64,000 nt of DNA, taken from NCBI GenBank assembly GCA_002840405.1, contig PHAR01000008.1, positions 62,001 through 126,000 of the forward strand, read 5' to 3'. Made by a program: the position numbers and the translations under genes. The DNA is from Deltaproteobacteria bacterium HGW-Deltaproteobacteria-8 (GTDB lineage: Bacteria; Desulfobacterota; Desulfovibrionia; Desulfovibrionales; Desulfovibrionaceae). Under the pieces are notes generated by a model that was not told where the DNA came from, did no database searches, and saw nothing but the letters and a program-made list of their open reading frames with translations. Shown piece after piece: positions 52,156-61,425 of this stretch; position 1 is the stretch's first letter, and every line of letters starts with the position of its first letter.

Positions 52156-52845
52156 GTGGCGCCTGAAGTACGTCTGCTTTCCGTGGCCGAGATCGCCCGC
52201 AGGCTGGGTGTGCCCGAGTCCACCGTGCACTACTGGAAGAACCGCTTCGCCCAGCACCTGCCCAGCCAAGGCTCGGGCCGGCAGAAGCGCTTCCGGGCCG
52301 AGGCCGTGGACGTGTTCCGCGTCATCGCCGAGATGTTCAGCCTGGGCCACAGCAGCCAGGACGTCATGGAGGCCCTGGGCAAGCGCTTCCCGCTCACCGC
52401 GTCCCTTGAGGGCGACCCCAACGCCGCCGGGACCGACGCGCCTTTCCTGCATCGCGAGTGCGCGCAAAACAACGGCCAGGACCAGCACAACCCTGCGGCC
52501 CTGGCCGACACAGCCCTGCGCATGGCCGCAGTCATCGGGCAGGAAATCGCCCGCAGCATCGGCGAAGGCCTGCGCCGCATCGGCGGGCAGCCCCAACTGG
52601 AGGGGCAAGACCTTGTGGCCCTGCCCGCCCTGGACACCGAGCAGCTCGACGCCATCAAGAGCGCCGTGGACCAGAGCTGCACGCGCCTGGACGCGCAAAG
52701 CGGCGAGGTGGCGCGCATGGCCGAGGAGAACGCCGAGCTCAAGACCAAGCTCACGGTGCTCGAAACCGAGCTGGTGCGCCTGCGCAAGGACCGCAGAGAG
52801 ATGGAGAAGTACCTCCTTGACAAGATCAAAACCATGTCTACTTAA
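52156..52845 (+). CDS. MerR-like HTH protein with C-terminal coiled coil
   Basis: A 229-residue protein. Residues about 8-75 form a MerR-type winged helix (LSVAEIARRLGVPESTVHYWKNRF, then RFRAEAVDVFRVIAEMF). A variable middle (85-150) and a long coiled coil (about 165-225: EQLDAIKSAVDQSCTRL through ENAELKTKLTVLETELVRLRKDRREMEKYLL) follow. No ligand-binding cysteines or effector domain are visible. It starts at a GTG (52156) with CAGGAGG upstream. The target is unknown; DNA binding and dimerisation are inferred. Confidence 0.75.
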   Translation: MAPEVRLLSVAEIARRLGVPESTVHYWKNRFAQHLPSQGSGRQKRFRAEAVDVFRVIAEMFSLGHSSQDVMEALGKRFPLTASLEGDPNAAGTDAPFLHRECAQNNGQDQHNPAALADTALRMAAVIGQEIARSIGEGLRRIGGQPQLEGQDLVALPALDTEQLDAIKSAVDQSCTRLDAQSGEVARMAEENAELKTKLTVLETELVRLRKDRREMEKYLLDKIKTMST

Positions 52846-52904
52846 CAAGGTACCGGGGGACGCCACACCCCCCGCTTAGGTCCTTCTCCTCCATCTGCCC
52901 TGCC

Positions 52905-52929
52905 AAGGCCCCGCACCAAGCGGGGCCTT
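52905..52929. terminator. Hairpin after the MerR-like gene
   Basis: AAGGCCCCGC, loop ACCAA, GCGGGGCCTT. The stem is perfect but only TTGTG follows, so termination strength is uncertain. Confidence 0.6.
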
Positions 52930-53002
52930 GTGCGGTTGAGGGAGTGGTTGAGGAGGCAGGCGACCGGATTCAGACACACGCCCACCAGCAAGGAGACCGC
53001 AG

Positions 53003-54934
53003 ATGACTGCTCAAGCCACCTATGAATTCAAGGCCGAGATCAAACAGCTCCTCGACATCCTCGTGCACTCCCTCTACACCGAGCGCGAAATCTTCCTGCG
53101 CGAGCTGGTCTCAAACGCCTCCGACGCCCTGGACAAGCTGCGCATCACCAACGCCACCTCCGAGGCGGCCGAAGCCGGGAACGCCGGCGAAGACGAGGCC
53201 CCGCTCGAGATCCGCATCGAGGCCGACAAGGACAAGAAGACCCTGACCATCTCCGACAACGGCATCGGCATGACCGAGGCCGAACTCGTGGAGAACATCG
53301 GCACCATCGCCCACTCCGGCTCGGCCAACTTCCTCAAGGCCCTCAAGGAGTCTGGCGGAGCCACTGGACAGACGGCGGACGGCATCATCGGCCGCTTTGG
53401 CGTGGGCTTCTACTCCGTGTACATGGTGGCCCAGAGCGTCAAGATCACCACCAGAAGCTACCGCGCCGACGCCACGCCCGTGGAATGGATCAGCGACGGC
53501 CAGGGCGCGTACACCATCCGCGAACTCACGGGCGACGAGGCCAATACCGCCGCGCGCGGCACCAGGATCGAGATCAGCCTGAAGGACGAGTACACCGCAG
53601 AGTTCACCGAGCCCGACGACCTGCGCCAGATCATCCGCAAGCACTCGAACTTCATCGGCTTCCCCATCCTGGTGAACGGCGAGCGCGCCAACACCGTGCC
53701 CGCCCTGTGGCGCGAGCCCAAGTTCCAGATCACCAAGGAACAGTACAAGGAGTTCTACTCCTTTTTGACCTACGACCACGACGAGCCGCTCGACACCCTG
53801 CACACCAGCGTGGACGCGCCCGTGCAGTTCAACGCGCTTTGCTTCATCCCCAAGAAAAGCAAGGACTTCATGGGCTTCGACCGCGAGGATTGGGGCCTGG
53901 ACCTCTACGTCCGGCGCGTGCTCATCCAGCACCAGAACAAGGACCTGATCCCGCAGCACCTCATGTTCGTGCGCGGCGTCGTGGATACGGAAGACCTGCC
54001 GCTCAACATCAGCCGCGAGACGCTCCAGGACAACCTGCTCATCCGCAAGATCAACACCACGCTGGCCAAGCAGGTGCTTGGCCACCTGGCCACCATGGCC
54101 GAGGACAAGGACCGCTACGCCGAGTTCTGGCGCGAACACTCCCGCGTGTTCAAGGCCGGGTACATGGACTTCGCCAACCGCGAGGCCTTCTCCGGCCTTC
54201 TGCGCTTCAACTCCAGCTCCTGCGAAAGCGCCGACGAGCTGGTGAGCTTCGACGAATACATCTCCCGCGCCAAGCCCGACCAGAAGAAGATCTACTTCGC
54301 GTACGGCCCCAGCCGCGAGGCGCTCAGGCTCAACCCGCACCTGGAGATCTTCCGCAAGAAAGGCGTCGAGGTGCTCTACCTCTTCGAGCCCATCGACGAG
54401 TTCGTCATGGACGCCCTGCGCACGCACAAGGACTTTGACCTCACCCCGGCCGAGGTGGCCAAGCCCGAAGACCTCGCCGCCCTGCCCGACGTCGACACCC
54501 CCGCCGACACCGCCGAGACCCCGACCGAGCCCGCCAAGGACGCCCTGGAGGCGCTCTTCGCGCGCATCAAGGACGTGCTCGGAGACGGCGTCACCGAGGT
54601 GCGCGCCTCGGCCCGGCTCACCGGCAGCCCCTGCTGCCTCGTGAACCCCGACGGCCACACCACCTCCAGCATGGACAAGATCATGCGCTCCATGAGCCAC
54701 GACAACTCCGTGCCCAAAAAGGTGCTCGAACTGAACCCCAAGCACGAACTCATCCGCAACCTCGCCAGCCTCAACCAGGCCGACGCAAGCGACCCCTTTG
54801 TCGAACAGGCCGCGAAACAGCTTTTCGAGTCAGCACTGCTGCTCGAAGGCTACCTCACCGACCCGCACGCGCTCGTCGGCCGCATCCAGGACCTGCTCGC
54901 CAAATCCAGCGGCTGGTACACCAAGGCCAAGTAG
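53003..54934 (+). CDS. htpG: Chaperone protein HtpG (bacterial Hsp90)
   Basis: A 643-residue Hsp90. The N-terminal GHKL ATPase shows [29 protein letters not shown] and [14 protein letters not shown]; the middle domain has the catalytic-loop Arg in [11 protein letters not shown]; the C-terminal dimerisation domain ends at residue 643. An Asp/Thr/Pro/Glu-rich linker near 490-515 ([18 protein letters not shown]) is typical of variable length. It is a cytoplasmic ATP-dependent chaperone. CAAGGAGA precedes the ATG. Dispersed repeat copy D follows the stop. Confidence 0.95.
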
Positions 54935-55285
54935 AAAGAAGAGGGATTTCCTGGGGGGCCTGAGGCCCCCCAGGCCCCCCCATTACGCCGAAAGGGCTGT
55001 TTCAGGAGGAACCTGAAACAGCCCTTTCGGCTTGTGTGGGTCAGGGAAGTCACGGGAGAGCGTTTTCTCTTTGCACTTTCACCAACCCTCTTAAAAAGGG
55101 CCAACCGCGCGCGGGGCTTTTCGGAGTCTTCGACGAAAAATCCCACGCGCATTGTTTGCAGGCAGCCCAGCCACCCGGTCCGCCCAGGCCACTCCGGCCC
55201 AGGCCCTACGGGGATTCCAAAGGGCCTCAGGCCCTTTGGCCGCCGGAGGCTCTTCTCCCTCTCCTCTCCTTCCTTCTCACCCGGC
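54935..55285. repeat. Dispersed intergenic repeat, copy D (between convergent genes)
   Basis: No gene is supported in this 351-bp gap. It has a GGGGCCTGAGGCCCC-type palindrome, the 45-bp core hairpin at 54987-55031 (arms identical to copy B), the CACGGGAGAG/TTTTCTC and CACCAACCC/AAAAAGGGCCAAC segments, the CCAGCC-rich module and a final AAAGGGCCTCAGGCCCTTT palindrome. It separates htpG from the convergent Tat reductase gene. Confidence 0.8.
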
Positions 55286-56515
55286 CTAGGCCAGGGTCTC
55301 CACGGCCTCGCGCATGAGCTTGGCTATCTCCAGCTTGTGCGGGCAGGCGGCCTCGGCCTGGCTGTAGTTGGTGGTGGCGAGCCGGTGGCGCACGTCGGCG
55401 GGCAGCTCGGCGAAGAGGTTCTGGCCCAGGCCGGGCTCGGAGTAGCCGCGCTGATACATGAGTCCGCGCATGACGTCGCGCACGGGCAGGCCGCCTGTGG
55501 CGTTCTGGCAAATGCTGGCGCAACCGGCGCAGTAGCCACCTGTTTCGGCGCAGGCCAGTGCGTAGAGCGTGCCGGTTTCAGCTTCGGTGAGGGCGATCTT
55601 GTCGCGCGCGGCGGCCACGTTGGCCGCGAGGATGTGGATGCTCGGCATCTGGGAGCAGATGCTGGCGATCTGGTTGTTTTCCCACACGGCCTTGAGCTTG
55701 GCCTGCTTTTCGGTGAAGCCGCGCTTGAGGAACTGCTGGGCGACCTTGAGCTCGGCCTCGCTGGGGCCGCTGGCCGGTCCCATGCCCTGGGTCTTCATGG
55801 CCACCAGGCCGATGCCTGTCTTGGCGCAGGCGTCGAGTGCGGCCTGCATGGCGGGCTTATGCATGACGTGGATGTTGTAGGTGAACATGATGAGGTCGAG
55901 GTTCGCGGCAGGTCCGCCCTCCTTGGCGGCACTCATGAGCAGGTCCTCCATGTTGGAGTGGGTGCTGAAGCCGAAGAAGCGCATCTTCCCGGCCTTTTTC
56001 ATGTCTGCGGCCCAGGCGCGGATCTTCGGCGTCAGCGGGCTCATGGTATCGATGCCGTGCACGAAGAAGGCATCCACGTAGCTGGTGTTCAGGCGCTTCA
56101 GGGACTTCTCGAAGCGTTCGGGGAAGGTGTCCAGGCCCTCGCGCGGGGTCAGCTTGGTGACGAGGAAGACTTCCTTGCGGCGTTCCGGGTTCTTGGCGAA
56201 GAAGCGCCCGAAGCCCTCCTCGGACTGGCCCCGGCCGTAGTATTCGGCGGTGTCCCAGTAGGTCACGCCCCAGTTGAGGGCCTGGCGCAGCAGGAGCTGG
56301 TTGTTGATGGTGTCGAACATGCCGCCCAGCGCCAGGGTCGGCACCTGCACGCCGGTCTTGCCCAGGGTGCGCATGGGCATGGGGCCAGGGGCGGTTGGCG
56401 CGGCCAGGGCATCCTGCATGGCCAAGGCCGGTGCGGCGGCTGCTGCGGCGGCGCCCAGGCCCAGGGTCTTGAGGAAGTTCCTGCGGGACAGGCCTTGTGG
56501 ATTCTTCTCGGACAT
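55286..56515 (-). CDS. Tat-exported aldo/keto reductase with C-terminal iron-sulfur motif
   Basis: A 409-residue protein. The Tat signal is SRRNFLKTLGLGAA (residues 10-23) followed by a hydrophobic stretch and AMQDALA. The AKR barrel shows WDTAEYYGRG (Asp and Tyr of the tetrad), LVTKLTP (Lys) and FFVHGID (His). Near the C terminus CAETGGYCAGCASICQ and a later CPHKLEI give a 4Fe-4S ferredoxin-like motif known in this AKR branch. It is last in a five-gene redox operon. AAAGGAGG precedes the ATG. The substrate is unknown; a periplasmic location for an NAD(P)H-type fold is unusual. Confidence 0.82.
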   Translation of the reverse strand: MSEKNPQGLSRRNFLKTLGLGAAAAAAAPALAMQDALAAPTAPGPMPMRTLGKTGVQVPTLALGGMFDTINNQLLLRQALNWGVTYWDTAEYYGRGQSEEGFGRFFAKNPERRKEVFLVTKLTPREGLDTFPERFEKSLKRLNTSYVDAFFVHGIDTMSPLTPKIRAWAADMKKAGKMRFFGFSTHSNMEDLLMSAAKEGGPAANLDLIMFTYNIHVMHKPAMQAALDACAKTGIGLVAMKTQGMGPASGPSEAELKVAQQFLKRGFTEKQAKLKAVWENNQIASICSQMPSIHILAANVAAARDKIALTEAETGTLYALACAETGGYCAGCASICQNATGGLPVRDVMRGLMYQRGYSEPGLGQNLFAELPADVRHRLATTNYSQAEAACPHKLEIAKLMREAVETLA

Positions 56516-56553
56516 GGCTCGCCTCCTTTGGCGTTGTCGGTTGTCGTTGTCGG

Positions 56554-58374
56554 TCAGACCAGCATGCGCCCCGGACCGGAGCGCGACTCGTTCTCGAAGC
56601 TGACGCGGATGCCGCGCAGCCCCGCGATGGGGCATTCGTGTTCGCAGACCCCGCAGCCGATGCAGCGCGCGGCGTCAACGTAAGGCTTCTGCAGGCGCAC
56701 CAGGACCTCGACCACGCTGCCGGGCGCGAGCCTCCAGCCCTGTTTGGGGTCGGGCTCGGCGTCGAGGGTGAAGGTCTGGCCGGACTCGAGCCAGGCGAAG
56801 GCGTTGATGCGCCTGAGGCCCGCCTCCGGGCTGTTCATGGCCAAAAGGCCGGACGGACGCAGGGAGTAGTCGCCGCTGCCCAGGTTCACGGTGGGCTTGG
56901 GCAGGCCCGAAAGGGAGAGCCTGCGGCCTTCCGCGCCGACCACCTCTGCCTGGCCGAAGCGGATGGGCTCAAACGTGGTGCGGGTGTGGATGGACTTGGG
57001 GCTCACCGGGCACAGCTCCTGGCAGACCAGGCAGGGCCGCTCCATGGCCCAGGGCAGGCAGCGCGTGCGGTCCACAAAGGCCGTGCCCAGGCGCACCGGG
57101 CCCTTGGCCGCGAACTTCCCCTGGCCCAGCTTCTCGTCCAGGGTCAGGGGCCGGATGGCTGCGGTGGGGCAAACGTTGCCGCAGGCCACGCACTGCACCT
57201 GACAGCCGCTTGAGCCCAGGCGGAAGTTCAGCACCGGGGTCCACAGGCCTTCCAGCCCTGCCTCGGTGAGCGCGGGCTGGATGACGTTGGTGGGGCAGAC
57301 GCGCATGCACTGGCCGCAGCGCAGGCAGCGCGACAGGAAGCGGGCCTCGTCCAGCGCGCCGGGCGGGCGGATGAGCAGCGGATTCTTTCCTGTGTCAGCC
57401 AAGCCGCCAATGGTCCACAAGGGCGCGGACAGCGCGCCAGCGGCGGCGGCGAACAAAAAGCCCCGGCGCGAGGGCTCGGGCAGGTGCTCCTCCCCGCCAG
57501 CGGAAGCGCGTCCGGCAAAGGTCATGCGCGCTTGCGGGCAGGCGTCCAGGCAGTTCATGCACATCAGGCACTCGCTGGCCACGAGCACGCCGGAGGGCCG
57601 GCACGCGCCCTCGCAGTAGGTGTCGCAGAGGGTGCAGTTGCCGCACTCGCCGTGGGCGGAGTCGTCGATCTTCCCCATGCGCCAGGGCGTGAAGCGGTTC
57701 AGGAACCCGAACAGCGCGCCCAGCGGGCAAAGGTAGCGGCAGAAGAAGCGCGGCCGCAGCATGTTCAGGCCAATGACCGTGGCGAAAACGGTGAAGAGGA
57801 GCCAGGCCGAGGCATAGTGCCTGGGCTTGAGGAACAGGGCCTGGAACCCGGCGTCGATGACCGGGGCGATGGTCATGTTCAGCGAGCGGAACAAGAGCGG
57901 CAGCGGATCGAAGAGGCCGGTCTGCAGGCTGCCGAAGCAGGCCGCAGCCAGCAGGAACACGAGCAGGTAGTACTTGGCCGCCTGCCAGGGGCTGTGGCGG
58001 TTGTCGGCCAGGCGCGCCCGCAAGGCCGCCCCGCGCGCACCAGGAAAATTCGTCGTGACGCGCCGGGCCAGCCAGCCAAAGGCCTGGTTGAGCGCCCCGA
58101 GCGGGCAGACGAAACCGCAGAACACCCGGCCCAGGAAGGCCGTGAGGATGACCACCGGCACGGCCCAGAGGAGCGGCGCATACCAGGTCTGCGTGGCGAG
58201 CAGCGTGCCCAGGGCGGTGAGCGGGCTGAGCTGGAGGATGAAGTTCACCGGCCAGCCGGACAGCCGCCAGAAGGACGCGCCCAGGGTGGTCACGGCGCAG
58301 AGCCAAAGGGTCAGCAGCACGAAGAAGACCTGGCTGATGCGGCGGGCCGTGACGATGTTGAGGACGAAACGCAT
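56554..58374 (-). CDS. Membrane polyferredoxin (NapH/NosR/RnfB-like composite)
   Basis: A 606-residue protein. The first ~230 residues have five or six membrane helices with the twin NapH-type motifs CGFVCPLGAL and CRYLCPLGAL. Four or more [4Fe-4S] motifs follow: CGNCTLCDTYCEGAC, CLMCMNCLDAC, CLRCGQCMRVCP, CVACGNVCP, CLVCQELCP, and CIGCGVCEHEC near the end. A second hydrophobic segment with SRRGFLFAAAAGALSAP (about 305-322) resembles a Tat motif inside the chain and may be an internal anchor. It probably moves electrons across or along the membrane to its exported neighbours. It lies 3 bp after the DUF362 gene. Confidence 0.82.
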   Translation of the reverse strand: MRFVLNIVTARRISQVFFVLLTLWLCAVTTLGASFWRLSGWPVNFILQLSPLTALGTLLATQTWYAPLLWAVPVVILTAFLGRVFCGFVCPLGALNQAFGWLARRVTTNFPGARGAALRARLADNRHSPWQAAKYYLLVFLLAAACFGSLQTGLFDPLPLLFRSLNMTIAPVIDAGFQALFLKPRHYASAWLLFTVFATVIGLNMLRPRFFCRYLCPLGALFGFLNRFTPWRMGKIDDSAHGECGNCTLCDTYCEGACRPSGVLVASECLMCMNCLDACPQARMTFAGRASAGGEEHLPEPSRRGFLFAAAAGALSAPLWTIGGLADTGKNPLLIRPPGALDEARFLSRCLRCGQCMRVCPTNVIQPALTEAGLEGLWTPVLNFRLGSSGCQVQCVACGNVCPTAAIRPLTLDEKLGQGKFAAKGPVRLGTAFVDRTRCLPWAMERPCLVCQELCPVSPKSIHTRTTFEPIRFGQAEVVGAEGRRLSLSGLPKPTVNLGSGDYSLRPSGLLAMNSPEAGLRRINAFAWLESGQTFTLDAEPDPKQGWRLAPGSVVEVLVRLQKPYVDAARCIGCGVCEHECPIAGLRGIRVSFENESRSGPGRMLV

Positions 58375-58377
58375 GGC

Positions 58378-59475
58378 TCAGGCCCCCAGGTCCAGGAAGT
58401 GCGGGGAGAGCGACTTGTAGTCCGCGTTGCCTGCCCCGGCGGTCTCGGCCAGCTTGATGTACGGGGCCTCGGTGACGGCGCGGCCGAGCAGCTCCATGCC
58501 GAAGGCGTCGGCGGCCACAGGGTCCGTGGTCACGGCCAGCACGTGCATGGCCTTGAGGTCGGACAGCGATCCGCCCGTGGGGCCGTTGGTCAGCATCACG
58601 GTCACGCCGTCGAGCACGCAGAGCGTGGGCCGGACGAGCAGCGCCAGCTCGGCGATGATCCCGTTGATGTCCTGGTGGAACACGTTGCGCCGCCCGCCCA
58701 GGAAGCCGTAGAAATTCTTCAGGGTCATGGAGGCCCCGGCGCGGTGGTGGTCTTTTACGGGGGAGAGCGCAATAAGCTTGGTGACGCCCTTGAAGGCCCC
58801 GGCCAGGGCGGGCCAGTCGCGGATGAGGCGCCCGCCGATATTGCCGGAGGGGGGCACGCTCACCGGCGCGAACAGGTTCTCGTTGGGCAAAATGACCCTG
58901 GCCCCGGATTTGGCGGCGGCCTCGGCTATGCCTGTCAGCGCAAAGCAGCTCTCCGGGCTGTGGATGGGGTTGTCGGTGAGGGCCACGGACGCGGCCCCGG
59001 CCTTGAGGCAGAGCTCGGCCACGGCGGCCACGAGGTCCGGGTGGGTGGTAGCCCCCAGCGCGGACGAGGTGGCAAAGGCCGCGTTGACCTTCAAGAGCAC
59101 GCGGTCGCCAGGCTTGATGAACGCGCCCAGGCCCCCGAGCGCCGTGAGCGCGCGCTCCAGCATGGCCCTGCGGTCGGGCTGGGCGATTTTGGGGTCGCTC
59201 CGTACTATCGCCATGCGTCCGGGCTTGCCGCGCAGCTCGGCCAGGGAGTAGTCGCCCAGGCCCTTGGCCGAGGTCCCGGCGTCCGAGGCCGGAGGCCCGC
59301 TCTTGTCCAGCAGGGCCGCGGCCAGGCCCACGCCGGTGAGCGCGATGGCCGAAGCCCCGGCCGCGCGCTTGAGGAAGTCCCGGCGGGTAAGCTCCTGCGC
59401 GTCTCCGGGTGTCGTCCCGGATGTCATTTCAGGCGGCGTCCCGCCCTCTTTTCCCTCTGTCTCCGGACCACTCAT
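58378..59475 (-). CDS. DUF362 protein with Tat signal
   Basis: A 365-residue exported protein. The Tat motif TRRDFLKRAAGASA (about 30-43) precedes a helix; the DUF362 core shows LLKVNAAFATS, TTHPDLVAAVAELCLKAGA, DHHRAGASMTLKNFYGFLGG and LCVLDGVTVMLTNGPTGG, with VAADAFGMELLG near the end. It has no Fe-S motif of its own, unlike many DUF362 proteins, and may rely on the polyferredoxin encoded next. Its ATG overlaps the stop of the upstream gene by 4 bp. Function unknown. Confidence 0.85.
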   Translation of the reverse strand: MSGPETEGKEGGTPPEMTSGTTPGDAQELTRRDFLKRAAGASAIALTGVGLAAALLDKSGPPASDAGTSAKGLGDYSLAELRGKPGRMAIVRSDPKIAQPDRRAMLERALTALGGLGAFIKPGDRVLLKVNAAFATSSALGATTHPDLVAAVAELCLKAGAASVALTDNPIHSPESCFALTGIAEAAAKSGARVILPNENLFAPVSVPPSGNIGGRLIRDWPALAGAFKGVTKLIALSPVKDHHRAGASMTLKNFYGFLGGRRNVFHQDINGIIAELALLVRPTLCVLDGVTVMLTNGPTGGSLSDLKAMHVLAVTTDPVAADAFGMELLGRAVTEAPYIKLAETAGAGNADYKSLSPHFLDLGA

Positions 59476-60635
59476 GGAATGAGCCCCTTGGCTTTCAGCG
59501 TTGCGTCAAGTTCAGCGGCCAGCTTCAGCGCCGCGTCCAGGGTCGGGGCCTCGTGCACTCCGGCCAGGAACTGCCCGCGCGTGAACAGAACCTCCACGCC
59601 GATGCCCTCAAGCACCAGCACCACGGCTCCGCTGGGGGCTCCGGCCGGGGATTGCGCGGCAAAGCCGTTGTCCGTGAGGAAGCGCTGGTACAGCGCCATC
59701 TGCGCCCTGGCCTCGGCGGCGTTCGTGCGGCGCGAGAGCAGGGCGGCCGCTCCGCCGAAGCTCTTGTCGTACTCCGCCGTGTACACGCTGGTCAGGCCCT
59801 GGCAGCCGAAGGCGTCGGCCACGGCCAGGCGGATGCTGTCGGCCTTGAGCCCGGCCTTGGGGAACAGGTCAACGGGCTGGAGATCGGCGGCGGCCTTGGC
59901 CCCGGATTTGGCGTCGGGCTTGGCGTCGGGATTCCCGCCGGACAGCGGGCCTGCGGCAGCCCCACGGGCAGGCTCCAGGCCCGCCAGCACGGCCTTGGCC
60001 AGGGCCTCCAGCACCGGGCGCGCGCCCGCGCGGTCGCCGATGACCTCCAGGTAGTTGCGGCCGCTGGTCAAAAACAAGGCGTTCTCTGTGAGGTAGCCGT
60101 TCTTCGCCAGGGGGCTCTGGGCCGCGCCCTGCCTGCGCTGGCCGCTGAACACGGCAAAGGCCGCGTCCGGCGACTTCATGCGGTAGAGGTAGACCTCCAC
60201 CCTGCCCGGCCCGGCCTGGTAGCTGCGGCTGGCCATGGCCACGAATCCGGCGGCCAGGTACATCTCGGCCTTGCCGTCGATCTTGTCCGAGAGGGTGGTG
60301 GGATTGAACATTTCGGCTGCGGCCAGGGCTTTGACGCCAGGGACTGCATCGGGCAACAGCGAGGCCAGGGTGGCGGCCTTGAGTCCGGACGCGGGCGTTG
60401 CCGCAGCCCCGGGCGCAGAGGCCTCGGCCCCTGACCCAGCTGTCGGCCCGGCTGTCGGCCCGGCTGGGGTCACAACGCCGGCCTTGGGCGCGGGCGCGCG
60501 CAGGCTCACCACCACCGCCGGGTTCAGGCGCGGCTGCTGGACCAGCAGATACGCTGCGAGGGCGAAGAGCACAGCCAGCACGGTCCTGGAGGCCAGGCGC
60601 TGCCCGGCGCCGATGTCTTTCTTGCGTCCGGCCAT
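59472..60635 (-). CDS. DUF6599-like membrane-anchored protein
   Basis: A 387-residue protein with one N-terminal helix (TVLAVLFALAAYLLVQQ, about 17-33), an Ala/Pro/Gly-rich linker (45-95) and a periplasmic region of two similar halves: KALAAAEMFNPTTLSDKIDGKAEMYLAAGF with YRMKSPDAAFAVFSGQ, and VYTAEYDKSFGGAAALLSRR with LVLEGIGVEVLF. This matches the family I know as DUF6599, often found with DUF362 and polyferredoxins. The linker repeats TAGPTAG and later PDAKPDAKSGAK. ATGA overlap with the DUF362 gene. Function unknown. Confidence 0.7.
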   Translation of the reverse strand: MAGRKKDIGAGQRLASRTVLAVLFALAAYLLVQQPRLNPAVVVSLRAPAPKAGVVTPAGPTAGPTAGSGAEASAPGAAATPASGLKAATLASLLPDAVPGVKALAAAEMFNPTTLSDKIDGKAEMYLAAGFVAMASRSYQAGPGRVEVYLYRMKSPDAAFAVFSGQRRQGAAQSPLAKNGYLTENALFLTSGRNYLEVIGDRAGARPVLEALAKAVLAGLEPARGAAAGPLSGGNPDAKPDAKSGAKAAADLQPVDLFPKAGLKADSIRLAVADAFGCQGLTSVYTAEYDKSFGGAAALLSRRTNAAEARAQMALYQRFLTDNGFAAQSPAGAPSGAVVLVLEGIGVEVLFTRGQFLAGVHEAPTLDAALKLAAELDATLKAKGLIP

Positions 60636-60660
60636 GGTTTCTGTCCTTTGCTGCGCCGGG

Positions 60661-61296
60661 CTACCTGCCTGTGCGCTCGCCCTTGACGAGGTCGAACACG
60701 GGCGCGAGCCTGCCCTCGGCGCGCAGCCTGTCCTCAAGATTCTGCATCACCAGCTCGCCGTTCACGGACACGAAGCGAAGCTCCGCTGTGGGGGCCAGCC
60801 CGGCGGCCTCGGCCTTCTTCAGACCCTCCAGGGCCGCGCCGTAGTGACCCGCGGCCTTGCGGCCATGGAACTGGCTGCGCCACTTGAGCCAGGCCTCGGG
60901 CGTGCTGCCGGGCGAGGTCACGAACACCGAGTGCGTCACCGTGCCTGGGCAGTCCTCTTCCAGGGTCAGGCTGAACTCATAGGGCGGGGCGTCCTTCAGC
61001 GCGGCCAGACGCTGGATGCGCGCCAGCTCGCCCTTCTCGATGAGCCAGGACGCCGGGCAGGCGCGGGTCTTCATGTAGGCCGAGACAGGGCCGTAGATGC
61101 CTTTGGGCGCGTCCTCGTCGGCGGTGAACAGGGCCGAGAGCACGGCCTGGGGCGGAACAAAGGGCACGAGGTCGCCCGCTGCGCGCAGGTCTTTTGCGTG
61201 TGTGCTTGGGGCGTGTTTGCTTTCGGCCCAGGCGGGCATGGCCAGGGCGCACAAAACGATGAGACTCAGCAGGATCGTGGCGGCGCGGCGGGTCAT
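60661..61296 (-). CDS. Secreted protein, first gene of the redox operon
   Basis: A 211-residue protein with signal peptide (MTRRAATILLSLIVLCALAM, cut after AWA). I do not recognise a family. It has two cysteines (ACPAS and DCPGT), perhaps a disulfide, and the segments FVPPQAVLSALFTADEDAPKG and HSVFVTSPGSTPEAWLKW. CGGAGGG precedes the ATG. A promoter lies at 61344-61372, and the DUF6599-like gene starts 25 bp after its stop, so it leads the operon. Confidence 0.65.
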   Translation of the reverse strand: MTRRAATILLSLIVLCALAMPAWAESKHAPSTHAKDLRAAGDLVPFVPPQAVLSALFTADEDAPKGIYGPVSAYMKTRACPASWLIEKGELARIQRLAALKDAPPYEFSLTLEEDCPGTVTHSVFVTSPGSTPEAWLKWRSQFHGRKAAGHYGAALEGLKKAEAAGLAPTAELRFVSVNGELVMQNLEDRLRAEGRLAPVFDLVKGERTGR

Positions 61297-61343
61297 GGTC
61301 CCTCCGAAAGTTGGCGGTGGGGGACAGGTGTCAAGCTTCCGGG

Positions 61344-61372
61344 AGGTTAAAGAATCAGACTTGGAAGGTCAA
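61344..61372 (-). promoter_or_regulatory. Promoter of the five-gene redox operon
   Basis: Minus strand TTGACC (61372-61367), 17 bp, TAACCT (61349-61344), about 48 bp before the first ATG. Confidence 0.5.
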
Positions 61373-61425
61373 GGACGGACAGGGATGGGAGTGCCCAGCC
61401 GGAGAAAGGCCGGAGGCTCTTCTTT

